The translations under genes and the position numbers were made by a program. Source: Chloroflexota bacterium (GTDB taxonomy: Bacteria; Chloroflexota; Ktedonobacteria; Ktedonobacterales; JACDGC01). Taken from it: DNA of 7,615 bases. The stretch lies in assembly GCA_021812265.1 (NCBI GenBank), contig JAKAOI010000095.1, positions 1 to 7,615 on the forward strand, in the 5' to 3' direction. Positions 5,988 through 7,615 of the stretch are shown one piece after another; the first letter of the stretch is position 1, and each line of letters starts with the position of its first letter. The notes under the pieces are model-generated. The model was not told the DNA's origin. It did not search any database and saw nothing but the letters and a program-made list of their open reading frames with translations.

Positions 5988-5994
5988 TTATTAT

Positions 5995-7615
5995 ATGCAA
6001 GCAACGTACCAACCAAAACGACAAATGCGCAAAAGGCAATGGGGAGCTGAGCGCCGGATTCAGCCGCTGCCAATGATGCATGAAAAACCATCGACACTGA
6101 AAATTGCATTGAGCAGACTGGCAATAGTGCTAACTATTGGTTTGTGGGTGGTTTATATTATTTCAACCATTATCCGACAATTTTTTTATGGCCCAAAAAC
6201 ATTCTCATTTTCTTTACAGGCTGTTTTATATTCGATTATTGTTACACTGCTGACCTTTTCCGCGCTGATGTACCTAGTGGCGCGGCAAGGAGCGCTGCAG
6301 CGGTTCAGCAAGCATGTGCGTGTGCCGCGGGCCGAATTAGACAGATATTTTGCGGAACATCAGCCCTCCATTACCGTGCTTGTGCCATCATATAACGAAG
6401 AGCCGGATGTAATTCGGAAAACGCTTTTGTCAGCCGCGTTGCAGGAGTATCCGGGGATGCGTATTGTCCTGCTGGTAGATGATCCTCCATATCCATCGAA
6501 GCCGGCTGTAGCGACTAAATTAAACGCCACCCGCGAAATTGGCAATGAAATTATGCGGCTGTTTACCGAGCCTCGCGAGCGCTTCAGCGCCGCTATAGCT
6601 GAGTTTGAGCGCCGGTATGCGTCTGGAGCGTTTGTAGAGCCGCAAACTATCGTTGATTTGGCAAATCAATATGAATGGGCGGCAAATTGGCTGGATGCCA
6701 TGGCTGCGGCGGAAGATCGCAGCGACCATGTGGATATTTTCTTTATTGAGCAAGTTCTTATCGGTTTAGCCGATGAATTGCGGCTGATTGGGCAGGCGCT
6801 GCAAGAATCGCATAAAGCCGGCGCGGCGCTGCCTGTGGAGCGAGTGCGGCAGTTGTATAATCGATTGTGTTGGATTTTCAGCGCCGAAGTAGTGATTTTT
6901 GAAAGAAAAAAATATGCCTCTTTGTCCCATGAGGCCAACAAGGCAATGAACTTAAATTCGTATATTGGGCTGATGGGCAGAACATATCTCCAACGGGAAA
7001 CACCGGATGGGCTTATTCTCATTCCGGCGGCAGAAAATCAACCGGGAGATGTTACATTTCCGGACAGCGATTTTCTGCTGACATTAGACGCAGATTCGAT
7101 TTTGCTGCGTGAATATTGTCTGCGCTTGGTGTATTTTTTGCAGCAGCCGGATAATTCTCGCGTTGCGGTAACACAAACGCCGTATTCATCATTTCGCGGC
7201 GCAGAAACGCGCATTGAACGCCTTGCCGGGGCAACTACCGATATCCAGCATATTTTACATCAAGGCATGAGTTATTATGGAGCAACATTTTGGGTGGGCG
7301 CTAACGCGGTTATCCGCAAAAAAGCGTTGGAGGATATTGCTGAAACTGAATGGATTGGCGGCTTTGAAGTGCGCCGCTTTATTCAGGATCGCACGGTTAT
7401 TGAAGACACCGAATCGAGCATTGATTTAACTTTGCGCGGCTGGTCGTTGGTAAACTACCCCGAACGGCTAAGCTATAGCGCCACTCCGCCCGATTTTGGC
7501 TCGCTGATTGTGCAGCGCCGCCGCTGGGCTAACGGGGGATTGCTGATATTGCCGAAACTATGGTCGCAAACCCGTGAACGCAAGAATCGCGGTGAATTGG
7601 TTTCACAAACCGAAA
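5995..7615 (+). CDS. Membrane GT2 glycosyltransferase, cellulose-synthase-like (3' end missing)
   Basis: The frame has no stop before the window ends, giving 540 codons of a longer protein. After a basic N-terminus come two membrane segments (about 41-61 and 74-95), then a family-2 glycosyltransferase domain: ITVLVPSYNEEPDVI (126-140), LLVDDPP (159-165), LLTLDADS (361-368, metal-binding DxD), FWVGANAVIRKKALEDI (432-448), VIEDTESSIDLTLRGW (468-483, catalytic ED) and QRRRW (507-511, the QxxRW signature of processive enzymes). Further membrane segments are expected beyond the edge. By family, it links sugars from a nucleotide donor into a polysaccharide and moves the chain across the cytoplasmic membrane; the polymer cannot be told from sequence. 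Residues about 166-355, mainly helical and rich in Glu/Ala/Arg, separate VDD from DAD. That is roughly 200 residues between these aspartates, against about 70 in bacterial cellulose synthase BcsA. No partner gene is visible. Confidence 0.92.
   Translation, partial: MQATYQPKRQMRKRQWGAERRIQPLPMMHEKPSTLKIALSRLAIVLTIGLWVVYIISTIIRQFFYGPKTFSFSLQAVLYSIIVTLLTFSALMYLVARQGALQRFSKHVRVPRAELDRYFAEHQPSITVLVPSYNEEPDVIRKTLLSAALQEYPGMRIVLLVDDPPYPSKPAVATKLNATREIGNEIMRLFTEPRERFSAAIAEFERRYASGAFVEPQTIVDLANQYEWAANWLDAMAAAEDRSDHVDIFFIEQVLIGLADELRLIGQALQESHKAGAALPVERVRQLYNRLCWIFSAEVVIFERKKYASLSHEANKAMNLNSYIGLMGRTYLQRETPDGLILIPAAENQPGDVTFPDSDFLLTLDADSILLREYCLRLVYFLQQPDNSRVAVTQTPYSSFRGAETRIERLAGATTDIQHILHQGMSYYGATFWVGANAVIRKKALEDIAETEWIGGFEVRRFIQDRTVIEDTESSIDLTLRGWSLVNYPERLSYSATPPDFGSLIVQRRRWANGGLLILPKLWSQTRERKNRGELVSQTE

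Larger units (their letters stand above)
5101..5994. other. 894-base AT-rich region with repeats and signals but no supported gene
   Basis: No frame here encodes a recognisable protein, and no tRNA or rRNA was seen. From left to right it holds a 75-base hairpin (5144-5218), an extended -10 candidate (5357-5365), a 14-base palindrome (5450-5463), an inverted copy of the left-edge repeat (about 5539-5577), the near-palindrome TTGCTGTTCAGCAA (5694-5707), a second extended -10 candidate (5769-5777), a direct repeat (5794-5840) and a bulged hairpin (5884-5929). Short open frames on both strands across 5417-5675 overlap each other and the repeat, so I regard them as chance. It may serve as the long regulatory leader of the glycosyltransferase gene, as a scar of mobile or phage DNA, or both. 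Confidence 0.6.

Noticed and set aside
5101..5994. CRISPR array, tRNA or rRNA in the long intergenic region
   Set aside because: No regularly spaced repeats, no tRNA T-arm or cloverleaf pattern and no rRNA-like sequence could be seen on either strand.

Overview
The window is bacterial chromosomal DNA of moderate G+C. It holds four complete protein genes, one gene cut by the right edge, and a long AT-rich region between genes. The best guess for the source is a Chloroflexota-like bacterium. This rests mainly on the style of the FolC protein (P-loop GTKGKGS, N-terminus ALDFIYSFSDFE, motif SPDLHTMRERI) and on a cellulose-synthase-like GT2 enzyme. It is a recollection of family style, not a search result, and confidence is low.

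Layout. Bases 1-290 carry no convincing gene, but begin with a palindromic piece of a dispersed repeat. A 170-residue protein (291-803, +) looks like a response-regulator receiver domain that has lost its phosphorylation residues. It converges on folC (823-2253, -), a folylpolyglutamate/dihydrofolate synthase, with only 19 bases between the two stop codons. folC appears to start from an extended -10 promoter so close to the ATG that its mRNA would be nearly leaderless. Divergent from folC, across 145 bases, is a full-length phage terminase large subunit (2399-3979, +). A TIM-barrel glycoside-hydrolase-like protein with a C-terminal LysM domain (4036-5100, +) follows 56 bases later. These two look like one transcription unit of phage origin, yet no portal, capsid, tail, small terminase, holin or integrase gene is visible in the window.

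Bases 5101-5994 (894 bases) contain no supported gene. They do hold structure: a 75-base hairpin with about 24 base pairs, an extended -10 promoter candidate, a perfect 14-base palindrome, a second, inverted copy of the repeat found at the left edge, a second extended -10 candidate, a 35-base-spaced direct repeat and a bulged hairpin. After this comes a membrane GT2 glycosyltransferase (5995 to the right edge, +) of the processive cellulose-synthase type. It has an unusually long insertion (about 190 residues) inside its catalytic domain. Its frame has no stop codon before the window ends, so a listing of closed ORFs would miss it.

How the genes work together: folC is housekeeping one-carbon metabolism and seems unrelated to its neighbours. 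The terminase and LysM hydrolase suggest a prophage remnant or a domesticated phage-derived pair. The GT2 enzyme presumably makes or exports a polysaccharide and has its own upstream regulatory region. The most unusual points are the isolated terminase-hydrolase pair, the phosphorylation-dead receiver, the GT2 insertion, and the structured AT-rich spacer.
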